Shown here: one piece after another, positions 25,146-34,185 of the stretch
How the letters are laid out: each line of letters starts with the position of its first letter
How positions within the stretch are numbered: position 1 is the first letter of the stretch
Assembly (NCBI RefSeq): GCF_003369925.1
Contig: NZ_LARY01000002.1
Location: forward strand, 992,001-1,056,000
DNA from: Listeria kieliensis
Lineage (GTDB): Bacteria; Bacillota; Bacilli; Lactobacillales; Listeriaceae
Direction of reading: 5' to 3'
DNA: 64,000 bases
Made by a program: the position numbers and the translations under genes
The notes under the pieces: model-generated
The model's database searches: none
Told to the model about the DNA's origin: nothing
The model's input: the letters and a program-made list of their open reading frames with translations, nothing else

Positions 25146-25628
25146 GTGGAAAAAGAGGAGTTTATGCGAGAAGCAATAAAAGAAGCTGAAAAAGCACGAG
25201 CGCTTGGAGAAGTACCGATTGGAGCAGTTGTAGTATTGGATGGAGAAATTATTGGTCGTGGCCATAATTTACGCGAAACATCCCAAAACGCAGTTACGCA
25301 CGCGGAGCTTCTAGCCATTCAAGATGCTTGCATCAATCGAGGTTCTTGGAGACTTTCGGGGGCAGATTTATTTGTCACACTTGAACCTTGTCCCATGTGT
25401 AGCGGCGCCATCTTGCTTTCACGGATTCATAAAGTTTACTACGGAGCGAGTGACCCAAAAGCAGGAACAGCAGGAACGTTGATGAACCTGCTAGAAGACG
25501 ATCGTTTCAACCACACCTGTGAAGTGGAAAAAGGTCTTCTTCAGCAAGAAACGGCAGAATTGCTTACCTCGTTTTTTAAGGATTTAAGGGAGCGTAAAAA
25601 AAATTACAAGTCCCAAAAAAACGAGTGA
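25146..25628 (+). CDS. tadA: tRNA(adenine34) deaminase TadA
   Basis: A 160-residue zinc deaminase that converts A34 to inosine in tRNA-Arg(ACG). The zinc/catalytic motifs are HAELLAIQDA (HAE, about 54-63) and PCPMCSGAI (PCxxC, about 82-90). The N-terminal EEFMREAIKEAEKARALGEVPIGAVVV is standard. GTG start with an upstream GAGGAAC site. In Listeria and Bacillus tadA stands near the SRP RNA and dnaX; here the cyd operon and gluconate kinase intervene. Confidence 0.95.
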   Translation: MEKEEFMREAIKEAEKARALGEVPIGAVVVLDGEIIGRGHNLRETSQNAVTHAELLAIQDACINRGSWRLSGADLFVTLEPCPMCSGAILLSRIHKVYYGASDPKAGTAGTLMNLLEDDRFNHTCEVEKGLLQQETAELLTSFFKDLRERKKNYKSQKNE

Positions 25629-25644
25629 GTCTTTTTTACTATTT

Positions 25645-25668
25645 TAGGGGAATCCCTATTTTTATTTT
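25645..25668 (+). terminator. Short terminator after tadA
   Basis: TAGGG (25645-25649) pairs with CCCTA (25654-25658), followed by TTTTTATTTTT. The stem is short. Confidence 0.5.
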
Positions 25669-25779
25669 TGTATGTGAAATTTCGAGCAAAACTCTAGCTC
25701 AAGTCTAGCAAAGGCTTCAACTTTATCTGTTTCAATTGTGTACATCGATCTATAAAAAAGTTACTAAAGAACTAAATGA

Positions 25780-25808
25780 TTTTCAGACGAAATAGGATAA
25801 AATATACT
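25780..25808 (+). promoter_or_regulatory. Probable promoter of the cyd operon
   Basis: A -35-like TTTTCA (25780-25785) and -10 TATACT (25803-25808) are 17 bases apart. This gives an unusually long leader of about 180 bases before cydA. Confidence 0.45.
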
Positions 25809-25887
25809 GTGTACAGAACTAATTCTAGTTTAATAATTTTTCTTATAGTGTTTGCGAAAAAAGTATTTTGTAGTGAAATTTACCTAT

Positions 25888-25941
25888 GATTGTGAAAAGA
25901 AGAACAACCGCTGGTGGTTGATGCCGAATTTTTTCACAATC
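25888..25941. promoter_or_regulatory. Inverted repeat in the cydA leader
   Basis: GATTGTGAAAA (25888-25898) and TTTTCACAATC (25931-25941) are perfect inverted copies. A nested CAACC/GGTTG pair (near 25905-25920) lies between them. Each arm resembles a half site for the NADH-sensing repressor Rex (TTGTGAAA), but the spacing is far longer than a normal Rex operator, so an RNA stem-loop is equally possible. It ends about 50 bases before the cydA start. Confidence 0.5.
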
Positions 25942-25994
25942 TTTGCAAGCGCTTGAAAAAGACATGCAAAACGCAAAAAAAGGAGGGGAAAAGG

Positions 25995-27398
25995 GTGGAT
26001 ACTTTGTTTCTAGCCCGCTTCCAGTTCGCATCAACAACGATCTTTCACTTTCTGTTCGTGCCGCTATCCATTGGACTCGTGTTCATGGTTGCGCTCATGC
26101 AGACGTTGTATGTTGTGAAAGGAAAAGATGTTTACAAAAGAATGTCGAAGTTTTGGGGACACTTGTTTCTAATTAACTTCGCAGTCGGTGTCGTAACCGG
26201 GATCATCCAAGAATTCCAATTTGGGATGAACTGGTCCGATTATTCTCGTTTCGTAGGGGACGTATTTGGTGCTCCGCTAGCTATTGAAGCACTTCTTGCC
26301 TTCTTCATGGAATCGACATTTATCGGTCTGTGGATTTTTGGTTGGGATCGCCTTGGGAAAAAACTTCATTTAGCATGTATTTGGCTTGTTTCGATCGGTA
26401 CGATTCTTTCAAGTTTCTGGATTCTTGCTGCTAACTCGTTTATGCAACACCCAGTTGGCTTTGAATTTAAAAATGGTCGTGCTGAAATGAATGATTTCTG
26501 GGCACTCATTACGAATGGTCAATTGCTTGTTGAATTCCCGCACGTTATTTTCGGTGCATTTGCAACAGGAGCTTTCTTCGTTGCAGGAATCAGTGCTTAT
26601 AAAATGCTTAAAAAAGAAGATACAAACTTCTTCAAACGCTCTTTCCAAGTAGCGCTTGTACTTGCTATTATCGGTGGATTTGGTACAGCGTTCAGCGGAC
26701 ACTCGCAAGCACAATATTTGGTTAAAACACAACCAATGAAAATGGCTGCGACTGAAGGTGTTTGGAAAGATACCGCGGATCCAGCGCCTTGGACAGTGAT
26801 TGCTGGAATTGACGTGGATAACCGTAAAAATACCTGGTCAATTGAAATTCCGTATGCGCTTAGCTTCCTATCTTATTCCACATTAAGTGGTTCGGTAGAA
26901 GGAATGAACACACTTCAAGCGCAATATGAACAACAATATGGACCTGGCGATTACATCCCACCAGTGCGCACTTCATTCTGGAGCTTCCGTATCATGGTTG
27001 CTGCTGGAATGCTAATGATTCTTTTCGCACTAATTGGCGTTGTACTTGCATGGCGCAAGAAACTTGAAAATGCTAAATGGTATTTGCGTCTAATGGTTCC
27101 AATGTTATTCTTCCCATTCTTAGCTAACTCAATGGGTTGGATCATGACAGAAATCGGACGTCAACCATGGGTTGTTTTCGGATATCAAAAGACGGCAGAT
27201 GCTGTTTCGCCGAACGTTTCGGCAGGCTCACTGCTCTTCTCGATTATCGCTTTCTCAACGATTTATTCAATCTTATTGATTGTTTTAGTTTATCTATTTA
27301 TTCGCGAAATCAAAAAAGGACCTTATGGTGAGAAGAAACAAGAAAAAGTTTCCGTCGATCCATTTGATAAAGGGGGCGACGAAATTGTCACTGAATGA
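25995..27398 (+). CDS. cydA: Cytochrome bd quinol oxidase subunit I
   Basis: 467 residues from GTG 25995, chosen because AGGAGGGG precedes it and the N-terminus MDTLFLARFQFASTTIFHFLFVP is that of the family; an upstream ATG gives an unlikely basic extension. CydA carries haems b558, b595 and d and oxidises quinol while reducing oxygen. Seen here are the N-terminal haem-ligand histidine (FHFLFVP), the GMNWSDYSRFVGDVFG helix with EALLAFFMEST, and the short Q-loop of Firmicute enzymes ending with GRQPWVVFGYQKT. First gene of a cydABCD operon. Confidence 0.95.
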   Translation: MDTLFLARFQFASTTIFHFLFVPLSIGLVFMVALMQTLYVVKGKDVYKRMSKFWGHLFLINFAVGVVTGIIQEFQFGMNWSDYSRFVGDVFGAPLAIEALLAFFMESTFIGLWIFGWDRLGKKLHLACIWLVSIGTILSSFWILAANSFMQHPVGFEFKNGRAEMNDFWALITNGQLLVEFPHVIFGAFATGAFFVAGISAYKMLKKEDTNFFKRSFQVALVLAIIGGFGTAFSGHSQAQYLVKTQPMKMAATEGVWKDTADPAPWTVIAGIDVDNRKNTWSIEIPYALSFLSYSTLSGSVEGMNTLQAQYEQQYGPGDYIPPVRTSFWSFRIMVAAGMLMILFALIGVVLAWRKKLENAKWYLRLMVPMLFFPFLANSMGWIMTEIGRQPWVVFGYQKTADAVSPNVSAGSLLFSIIAFSTIYSILLIVLVYLFIREIKKGPYGEKKQEKVSVDPFDKGGDEIVTE

Positions 27399-28398
27399 GC
27401 TATGGTTTCTGTTGATCGCTGTTTTGTTCGTCGGATTTTTCTTCCTTGAAGGGTTTGACTTCGGCGTAGGAATGTCTACACGCTTTATGGCAAGAAACGA
27501 CTTGGAGCGGCGAGTTCTTGTAAACACAATTGGCCCGTTCTGGGATGCCAATGAAGTTTGGCTACTAACAGCAGGGGGCGCAATCTTTGCAGCTTTCCCA
27601 AACTGGTATGCGACAATGTTCAGCGGCTACTACATTCCGTTTGTCGTTCTATTACTTGCACTTATTGCACGTGGTGTATCATTTGAATTCCGTCATCAAA
27701 AAGCAAGTGCTGCATGGCGTAATTTCTGGGATTGGATGGTTTTTGTTGGCAGTATCTTACCACCTTTCTTATTCGGCGTTTTATTTGCGAGCTTGATTCA
27801 AGGAATGCCGATTAATCATGATATGAATATGCACGCTGGTTTCTTTGATTACATCACGGTCTTCTCTGTTTGGGGCGGCCTAACTGTAACAATGCTGTGC
27901 TTGCTTCATGGCTTGATGTTTATTACGATTCGTACTGAAGCTGAAATTCAAGAACGAGCTCGCCGGATGGCTAAACGAGTTTGGTGGATTACAATCCCTG
28001 TGCTTGTTGTTTTCGTAGTGATGGCGTTCTTCTTCTCGGATATCTTCCAAGCACGCCCAGTACTCGTTCCACTAATGATTGCGGTCGTTGTTGTGATGTA
28101 CGTGCTTTCAGCAGTGTTCTTGTGGAAAGGTCGCGACGGATTGGCCTTCGCTTTCGGAGGACTGGGTATTGCAATTACCGTTGCAACACTTTTCGTCGGC
28201 TTGTTCCCACGTGTAATGATCAGTTCGATTGATTCAGCATTTGATTTGACCATCTATAATGCGGCATCGGGAAATTACTCTTTGACCGTGATGACGATTG
28301 TAGCGGTAACCTTGTTGCCGTTTGTGCTCGGCTATCAAATCTGGAGTTACTATGTTTTCCGTAAACGTGTTTCGAGTAAGGAGAAAATGACGTATTAA
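27385..28398 (+). CDS. cydB: Cytochrome bd quinol oxidase subunit II
   Basis: 337 residues with about eight or nine membrane helices. The TTG at 27385 is preferred: it follows AGGGGG by a normal distance and gives the family N-terminus MSLNELWFLLIAVLFVGFFFLEGFDFGVG. It overlaps cydA by 14 bases, so the subunits are translationally coupled. Conserved stretches include GPFWDANEVWLLTAGGA and AFPNWYA. CydB pairs with CydA and stabilises the haems. Confidence 0.95.
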   Translation: MSLNELWFLLIAVLFVGFFFLEGFDFGVGMSTRFMARNDLERRVLVNTIGPFWDANEVWLLTAGGAIFAAFPNWYATMFSGYYIPFVVLLLALIARGVSFEFRHQKASAAWRNFWDWMVFVGSILPPFLFGVLFASLIQGMPINHDMNMHAGFFDYITVFSVWGGLTVTMLCLLHGLMFITIRTEAEIQERARRMAKRVWWITIPVLVVFVVMAFFFSDIFQARPVLVPLMIAVVVVMYVLSAVFLWKGRDGLAFAFGGLGIAITVATLFVGLFPRVMISSIDSAFDLTIYNAASGNYSLTVMTIVAVTLLPFVLGYQIWSYYVFRKRVSSKEKMTY

Positions 28399-30122
28399 TG
28401 GGAAAAGATCTATTTAAATATAAAGGTATTAAAAAAATACTAGCGATTTTAGCTGTCCTCACACTTATTCAAGGTGCAGCGATCATCGTTTTGGCTCGTG
28501 CCCTCGCCGATGCAGTGACAGACCTGTTTCACGGCGAGGCACTGTCCTCTGTGGCGTTACAAATGATCCTCTTTACTGGGGCGTATTTTGTACGCCATTT
28601 TTTAAATGTCTGGAAAAAGGGGATTGTCTACCGCTATGCAGCGGAAACAGGAAAGCGTATGCGTGAAGAACTCCTTAGCAATTTATTTATCCTTGGTCCG
28701 CGCTTTACCCGTGCCGAAGGAACAGGGAAAATTGTGACCATGGTAATGGAAGGCGTACAAGATTTTAGACGCTTCATTGAGCTTTTCTTGCCTAAATTTA
28801 TGAACATGGCCATCATCCCTGCGATGATCTGGATTTACGTGCTTACGCAAAATGGGACGTCAGCTTTCATATTATTTGTAACTTTCCCAATCCTCATCCT
28901 TTTCCTCATTATTTTGGGGCTAGCCGCCAAAAAACAAGCCGATTCACAATTTGAGTCTTACCGGATTTTGTCGAATCACTTTGTTGACTCGCTAAAAGGA
29001 CTGGAAACGCTCAAATATCTAGGCTTAAGCCACAATCACGAAAAAAGTATCCAAGGCACGAGTGCAAGATACAGACGAGCGACGATGCGAACACTTCGCG
29101 TGGCCTTTCTTTCTTCGTTTGCGCTCGACTTCTTTACGATGCTTTCGATTGCCATTGTGGCGCTGTTCTTAGGGCTAGGCTTAATTAATGGCACAATCAC
29201 GCTATATGTGGCGCTAGCGATCTTGATTTTAGCGCCAGAATACTTCCTGCCCGTTCGCGAACTGGGAACTGACTATCACGCCACACTTGATGGGCAAGAT
29301 GCTGGTCGGAATATCCAGACGATCATTGATCGCGGCGAAAAGGAAAAAGCGTCGCATCCAGGGGAGCCAGCAGATGCTTACGGTGAAACGACTCGTTTTG
29401 CGATGGAAGGCATCTCCGTGCGGCATGACAGCGGTGAGACCGCATCGCTTGCTGGGGCTAACTTCGAAGTAAACGGCTACGAAAAAATTGGCATCATCGG
29501 TGCAACCGGCGCCGGCAAATCGACCATGATTGACATTTTGAGTGGCTTTTTGGTGCCGACAGAAGGGCATTTTGAAATGAATGCTAAAAAGCAAGTGATG
29601 CTTTCGGATGCAGCTTGGCAACAGCAGGTCACTTACATTCCGCAACATCCATACTTATTTCATGATACGATCGCCGGGAACATCAAGTTTTACCATCCAG
29701 ATTCCACACAAGAAGAAGTGGAACGTGCAGCAAGTGCGGCAGGTCTTGCAAGCGTCGTAGCTAGTTTAGACGCCGGGTACGGAACGGTTGTTGGGGAAGC
29801 TGGACGGACACTTAGCGGCGGCCAGGAACAGCGGGTTGCGCTTGCGCGGGCATTTTTGTCGAATCGAAAAGTAGTCTTGCTTGACGAACCGACTGCGCAT
29901 CTGGATATTGAAACGGAAGCAGAGCTAAAGGCGCCCATGCTTGAACTTTTCGAGAATCGGCTTGTGTTCTTTGCGACGCACCGACTGCACTGGATGCTCG
30001 AAATGGACCGGATCATTGTACTCGATAAGGGACAAATTGTTGAGACCGGGACACACGATGAGTTGCTTGCGAGAAAAGGGTTTTACTACAAGCTAGTAAA
30101 AGCTCAGTTGGAGGAGATATAA
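28398..30122 (+). CDS. cydC: Cytochrome bd assembly ABC exporter, first subunit
   Basis: A 574-residue half ABC exporter: about six membrane helices (1-300) then an ATPase with Walker A GATGAGKST (about 361-369), signature LSGGQEQRVALARA and Walker B VVLLDEPTAHLD. With the next gene it forms the thiol-reductant (cysteine/glutathione) or haem-related exporter needed for cytochrome bd assembly. Bacillus and Listeria call the first gene cydC, while family models name it CydD; I follow the local usage. Start ATG overlaps the cydB stop (TAATG). Confidence 0.92.
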   Translation: MGKDLFKYKGIKKILAILAVLTLIQGAAIIVLARALADAVTDLFHGEALSSVALQMILFTGAYFVRHFLNVWKKGIVYRYAAETGKRMREELLSNLFILGPRFTRAEGTGKIVTMVMEGVQDFRRFIELFLPKFMNMAIIPAMIWIYVLTQNGTSAFILFVTFPILILFLIILGLAAKKQADSQFESYRILSNHFVDSLKGLETLKYLGLSHNHEKSIQGTSARYRRATMRTLRVAFLSSFALDFFTMLSIAIVALFLGLGLINGTITLYVALAILILAPEYFLPVRELGTDYHATLDGQDAGRNIQTIIDRGEKEKASHPGEPADAYGETTRFAMEGISVRHDSGETASLAGANFEVNGYEKIGIIGATGAGKSTMIDILSGFLVPTEGHFEMNAKKQVMLSDAAWQQQVTYIPQHPYLFHDTIAGNIKFYHPDSTQEEVERAASAAGLASVVASLDAGYGTVVGEAGRTLSGGQEQRVALARAFLSNRKVVLLDEPTAHLDIETEAELKAPMLELFENRLVFFATHRLHWMLEMDRIIVLDKGQIVETGTHDELLARKGFYYKLVKAQLEEI

Positions 30123-31864
30123 TGCTTAAAAACAGTTGGATCGGTCCTTATATCAAAGAAAATCTCAGACTGTTTATTCTCGTTACATTCCTCGGTGTAC
30201 TCACATTTTCTGCAGGTGCCGCTTTGATGTTCACCTCAGGGCATTTGATTTCGAAATCTTCACTCATGCCGGAGTCGATTATGGCCGTTTACGTGTCAAC
30301 CGTTGGCGTGCGCGCGTTCGGGATTATGCGATCCGTTTCTCGTTATGTTGAACGACTTTCGAGTCACTCGCTCGTTTTAAAGATTTTGGAGAAAATGCGC
30401 GTCAGACTCTACCGCATTCTGGAACCGCAGGCGCTACTAATTAAATCGCGCTACCGGACCGGGGATATTTTAGGCTTGCTTGCGGATGACATTGAACATC
30501 TACAAAACTTTTACTTGACGACGATGTTCCCTGCCGTTGTGAGCGTGGTTCTCTACGCCGGCGTTCTCATCGCACTGGGGGCTTTCTCGATTCCATTCGC
30601 GATTTTGATGCTCATTTTGATTGGCTTGCTCGTCTTTGTTTTACCTTGGCTTTCGCTGCTTTATGCAAAAGGGAAGAATGCTTATTTGAAGCAAGGGAGA
30701 AATGGTCTTTATAGCCAGTTTACGGATGCCGTTTTTGGCTTAAGTGACTGGATGTTTAGCGGTCGCGAAAAAAGCTTTATCAAAGGCTATGAAAAAGATG
30801 AAAAAGAGCTGTTAAAAGTGGAAACCAAACAATTTCACTTCGTCAATTGGCGGGACTTTTTCAGCCAGCTGATTGTCGGAGCAACCGTTGTCGTAATGGT
30901 TTACTGGAGCGCAGGACAGGCTCATGATGGCGCATTTAATGGAACCTTCATTGCTGCCTTCGTACTAGCCATTATGTCGCTTGGTGAAGCTTTTGTGCCG
31001 GTTTCAAGCGCCGTTAGTGATAAATCGCTTTATCAAGATTCACTCGACCGGCTAGACAAAATTGAAGATTCAAGTTTACCTGACTTTGAACATGAGCTTG
31101 AACAAAATGTGCGTATCGAAACGAAGAGCGTAGCACTTGAGGCTCGGGCGCTTTCGTTCCAGTATAATGAAAAAAGTCCGTTTGTCTTGAACCAGTTTGA
31201 TTTTAAGCTTGAGCAAGGGCAAAAAGTGGCGATGATCGGGCGAAGTGGAACCGGGAAGTCTACCTTTTTGAAACTTGTACAAGGTGCGCTTACGCCGACT
31301 AGTGGTGAGGTGTTGATGAACGGAGTCAAGGTGGAAGAAATTCGGCCGCAGATGGCGGAAGTGGTCTCGATGCTCAATCAGAAGGCGCATTTATTTAGCA
31401 CATCGGTGCTAAATAATATCCGGATGGGGAATCAGGATGCGACGGACGAGGAAGTGTATGAGGCGGCACGTCAAGTTAAGATGCATGACTTTATTATGAG
31501 CATGCCAGATGGTTATCATACGCAAATGACGGAGATGGGGGCGCGCTTTTCTGGCGGGGAACGTCAAAGGATTGCACTCGCTCGGATTCTTTTGCAGGAT
31601 ACGCCGATTGTTATTTTGGATGAGCCAACGGTTGGACTCGATCCGATTACGGAACGCGAACTTTTGCAGACGATTTTTGAGACGCTTGAAGGGAAATCTG
31701 TTATTTGGGTGACGCATCACTTGGTTGGTGCTGAAAAAATGGATACGGTCGTTTTCCTTGAGGAAGGCTCGATTTTGATGCAAGGGACGCACACGGAACT
31801 TATGGCGAGTGAACCGCGGTATCGCAGGCTTTATGAGCTAGATCGGCCAATCAAGTTGGATTAA
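30122..31864 (+). CDS. cydD: Cytochrome bd assembly ABC exporter, second subunit
   Basis: A 580-residue half transporter, partner of the previous gene. Membrane helices are at about 15-300, then Walker A GRSGTGKST, signature FSGGERQRIALARI and Walker B IVILDEPTVGLD. It corresponds to the CydC family model and to cydD in Bacillus naming. ATG overlaps the previous stop by one base. A strong terminator follows, closing the cydABCD operon. Confidence 0.92.
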   Translation: MLKNSWIGPYIKENLRLFILVTFLGVLTFSAGAALMFTSGHLISKSSLMPESIMAVYVSTVGVRAFGIMRSVSRYVERLSSHSLVLKILEKMRVRLYRILEPQALLIKSRYRTGDILGLLADDIEHLQNFYLTTMFPAVVSVVLYAGVLIALGAFSIPFAILMLILIGLLVFVLPWLSLLYAKGKNAYLKQGRNGLYSQFTDAVFGLSDWMFSGREKSFIKGYEKDEKELLKVETKQFHFVNWRDFFSQLIVGATVVVMVYWSAGQAHDGAFNGTFIAAFVLAIMSLGEAFVPVSSAVSDKSLYQDSLDRLDKIEDSSLPDFEHELEQNVRIETKSVALEARALSFQYNEKSPFVLNQFDFKLEQGQKVAMIGRSGTGKSTFLKLVQGALTPTSGEVLMNGVKVEEIRPQMAEVVSMLNQKAHLFSTSVLNNIRMGNQDATDEEVYEAARQVKMHDFIMSMPDGYHTQMTEMGARFSGGERQRIALARILLQDTPIVILDEPTVGLDPITERELLQTIFETLEGKSVIWVTHHLVGAEKMDTVVFLEEGSILMQGTHTELMASEPRYRRLYELDRPIKLD

Positions 31865-31874
31865 GAGGGGAAGT

Positions 31875-31919
31875 GGAGCTTTTGCAGTGAGTTTATCTCG
31901 ATGCAAAAGCTCCTTTTTT
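31875..31919 (+). terminator. Terminator of the cyd operon
   Basis: GGAGCTTTTGCA (31875-31886) pairs with TGCAAAAGCTCC (31902-31913), followed by six T. Confidence 0.95.
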
Positions 31920-31927
31920 GGTATAAT
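31919..31927 (+). promoter_or_regulatory. Extended -10 promoter of gluconate kinase gene
   Basis: TGGTATAAT (31919-31927) is an extended -10 (TGnTATAAT). It touches the preceding terminator, and no separate -35 can be found. GAGGGATGAG lies before the ATG. Confidence 0.55.
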
Positions 31928-31951
31928 GGTGCCAGAAACGAGGGATGAGAC

Positions 31952-33457
31952 ATGAAGGAATTTGTAATGGGCGTCGATATTGGCACATCTAGTACGAAAG
32001 CGGTTCTTTTTACGGAACAGGGAAAGGTGGTTCACCGACATGCGATTTCTTATCAAATGAAAACGGATACGCGCGGGAAAGCGGAACTCGATCCGGAACA
32101 AGTTTTTGAAGCTGTTTGTGGGGCCATTCGAGGCGTTATGTTAGAAAGTAAGGTAAATAAAGATGAAATTTTGGCGGTCTCATTCAGTGCGGCAATGCAC
32201 AGTTTGATTCTGGTGGATGAAACGGGAACACCGCTTACGAAATGTATCACGTGGGCTGACGGAAGAAGCTCAAGCGCGCTTAATCGAATGAAACAAAAAT
32301 TTGATCTAGAGGAACTTTATCAAAGAACGGGGACGCCGATTCATGCGATGAGCCCGTTTGCGAAATTGTGTTGGCTACAGGAAACAGAACCAGAAAAATT
32401 AAAGCAAGCTAAACGAATTTGTGGGATTAAGAGCTATGTATTATATCGTTTTTTTGGAAAGTGGGTGATTGATGCCTCACTTGCATCTGGCTCAGGTTTA
32501 TTTAATCCTGTCACGATGAAGTGGGAGCAAATGGCACTTGAATTAGCGGGTATCCCAGAAAGCAAGCTTCCAGAGGTCGTCGTAGAAAGTGAGCAGCTTA
32601 CAGGGCTTTCGGAAGCGTCGCAAGAGAAGTTGCATCTTGATGCGGATACGCCGTTTGTAGTGGGCGCAAATGATGGTTCACTTGCAAACCTTGGTATTCA
32701 AGCACTTGGGGAATCAGATGTTACGGTGACCGTTGGAACGAGCGGAGCGGTTCGAAAAATCGGGCATTCTTTCTTGCCAGATGAGCATGGCAGAACTTTT
32801 TGCTACCGGTTGACGGACGGATTTTTTGTGCGTGGCGGCGCTGTGAATAATGGCGGAAAAATTGTTGAATGGGCGCTTGAACAGCTTGCACCGCGTGCGA
32901 TTCGAAATGAGCGCGACTATGAAAAATTAATGGCGCAAGCGGGAGAAATTCCTCTTGGTGCTGAAGGATTGCTGTTTTTACCGTATCTTTTAGGGGAACG
33001 AGCACCGTACTGGACGGATGACATTCGGGGTGCGTTTTTAGGCTTAACGGAAAGTCACACGCGCGCGCATATGGTTCGCGCAGTGATTGAAGGCGTCACG
33101 TTAAACTTATACAGTGTTTACCAAGAAATTCAAGCGGAAGGTGATGTTTTGTACGTAACGGGCGGGATTGCTCGGCAAGAAATTTGGTGTCAGCTTCTGG
33201 CAGATGTATTTGGGCATGAAGTTCGCGTGCCGTATACCGTTGAAGGCTCAAGTCTTGGTGCAGCCATTATCGCGCTCGAAGCCTTTCAGAAAATCCAAGG
33301 TTTTAAACTGGACGGTGAACCAGAAATCGCAGCACGGTTTTTCCCGGATTCCAAGCGGCATGAACGCTATTTAGCTTGGCATGCAGTTTTTGTGGAAGCC
33401 GCAGAAGCGCTGATGACAAGCAATCGGCGAATCATTGAATGGTTAAATGAAAATTAA
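31952..33457 (+). CDS. gntK: Gluconate kinase, FGGY family
   Basis: A 501-residue FGGY carbohydrate kinase. The ATP-binding N-terminus is MGVDIGTSSTKAVLF, the substrate region SFSAAMHSLILVD and TWADGRS, the second phosphate motif TVTVGTSGAVR, and the adenosine region YVTGGIARQEIWCQLLADVFG. The best match in memory is the Listeria/Bacillus gluconokinase (GntK), making 6-phosphogluconate for the pentose phosphate pathway, also expected at this position in Listeria. Substrate is by family resemblance; no gluconate permease or regulator is adjacent. Confidence 0.8.
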   Translation: MKEFVMGVDIGTSSTKAVLFTEQGKVVHRHAISYQMKTDTRGKAELDPEQVFEAVCGAIRGVMLESKVNKDEILAVSFSAAMHSLILVDETGTPLTKCITWADGRSSSALNRMKQKFDLEELYQRTGTPIHAMSPFAKLCWLQETEPEKLKQAKRICGIKSYVLYRFFGKWVIDASLASGSGLFNPVTMKWEQMALELAGIPESKLPEVVVESEQLTGLSEASQEKLHLDADTPFVVGANDGSLANLGIQALGESDVTVTVGTSGAVRKIGHSFLPDEHGRTFCYRLTDGFFVRGGAVNNGGKIVEWALEQLAPRAIRNERDYEKLMAQAGEIPLGAEGLLFLPYLLGERAPYWTDDIRGAFLGLTESHTRAHMVRAVIEGVTLNLYSVYQEIQAEGDVLYVTGGIARQEIWCQLLADVFGHEVRVPYTVEGSSLGAAIIALEAFQKIQGFKLDGEPEIAARFFPDSKRHERYLAWHAVFVEAAEALMTSNRRIIEWLNEN

Positions 33458-33520
33458 AGGTGTTTACTTGTCGCGGCTTTTGGGGATAGGTAAGTAAATT
33501 TAGAAATGAGGTTGTAGCTT

Positions 33521-33619
33521 ATGAACCGAAAAATTGTTTGGATAGCCTTGATTTTGATTGGAATTTGCTTGCTTGGAACTATTGCTGCGACGCTTGTCAG
33601 CGTGTATTTAGCAGGCTGA
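33521..33619 (+). CDS. Small single-pass membrane protein (32 aa)
   Basis: An ATG preceded by GAGG (about 33508) opens a frame of 32 residues: MNRK, a hydrophobic helix IVWIALILIGICLLGTIAATLVSVYL, then AG. It has one membrane helix and short tails. It lies between the kinase gene and the SRP RNA and resembles the unnamed small membrane proteins often annotated in Listeria. Function unknown. Confidence 0.5.
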   Translation: MNRKIVWIALILIGICLLGTIAATLVSVYLAG

Positions 33620-33639
33620 AAATTAAATAGAGATTTTAC

Positions 33640-33668
33640 TTGTGTTTTTGTACTAAAAAAGATACACT
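33640..33668 (+). promoter_or_regulatory. Promoter of the SRP RNA gene
   Basis: A -35 TTGTGT (33640-33645) and -10 TACACT (33663-33668) are 17 bases apart. The RNA would start near 33675 and then be trimmed at the 5' end to the mature form. Confidence 0.55.
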
Positions 33669-33714
33669 ATTAGTTGAGTCCTTTTGGTAAGGATTCCTAA
33701 ATTATGGTAGCAAA

Positions 33715-33989
33715 TTTGCCGTGCTAGACGGGGAGATAGCGGCGCCCTGTAACCCGCAATCCGCTCTAGCGGGGTTGAAGTCCTCAACTGAGGCCTATAT
33801 CTGTTTGGTCAGCCTTTGACACGTGGTGTTGACGATTTGGTCTTGCGCAATGGAAGCCTGTGAACCATGTCAGGTCCGGAAGGAAGCAGCATTAAGCAGT
33901 GTTCTTCTATGTGCCGCGAGGTAGCCTGATCTGAGCTAACGATCAAAGAAGCGCAGGTGGATGTATGTCGAATTGAGGTGCACGGCGTT
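33715..33989 (+). ncRNA. ffs: SRP RNA, large Gram-positive type with Alu domain
   Basis: About 275 bases. The ends pair, GCCGTGC (33718-33724) with GCACGGC (33980-33986). The 5' Alu domain shows GTGCTAGACGGGGAG and CAATCCGCTCTAGC. The SRP54-binding helix 8 is present with the conserved ACCATGTCAGGTCCGG and GGAAGCAGCATTAAG, very close to the Bacillus subtilis scRNA. It joins Ffh to target membrane and secreted proteins. Ends are approximate. Confidence 0.95.
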
Positions 33990-34005
33990 AAATATGAATT
34001 TACTT

Positions 34006-34035
34006 AAATCTTCTCTTAATAGAGAAGATTTTTTT
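34006..34035 (+). terminator. Terminator of the SRP RNA
   Basis: AAATCTTCTC (34006-34015) pairs with GAGAAGATTT (34022-34031), and T continues. Confidence 0.9.
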
Positions 34036-34185
34036 GTTTGTAAAAAAATTAATATAAAGCATTGGTTTTAAGCTATTTACCAACGGTTTAATTGTATGAA
34101 TGTGAAGAAAAACACAAAAATAATATTCGCTATTTTATTTTTTATCTTTTATACTATATTTGTAAAAAATAATAAGGGGGATATT

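Noticed and set aside
25888..25941. A standard Rex operator upstream of cydA
   Set aside because: The half-sites are 32 bases apart rather than the short spacing of a Rex site; kept only as an inverted repeat.
25914..25994. Longer N-terminus of CydA
   Set aside because: The extension is basic and Cys-containing, unlike CydA, while GTG 25,995 has AGGAGGGG and a family-like N-terminus.
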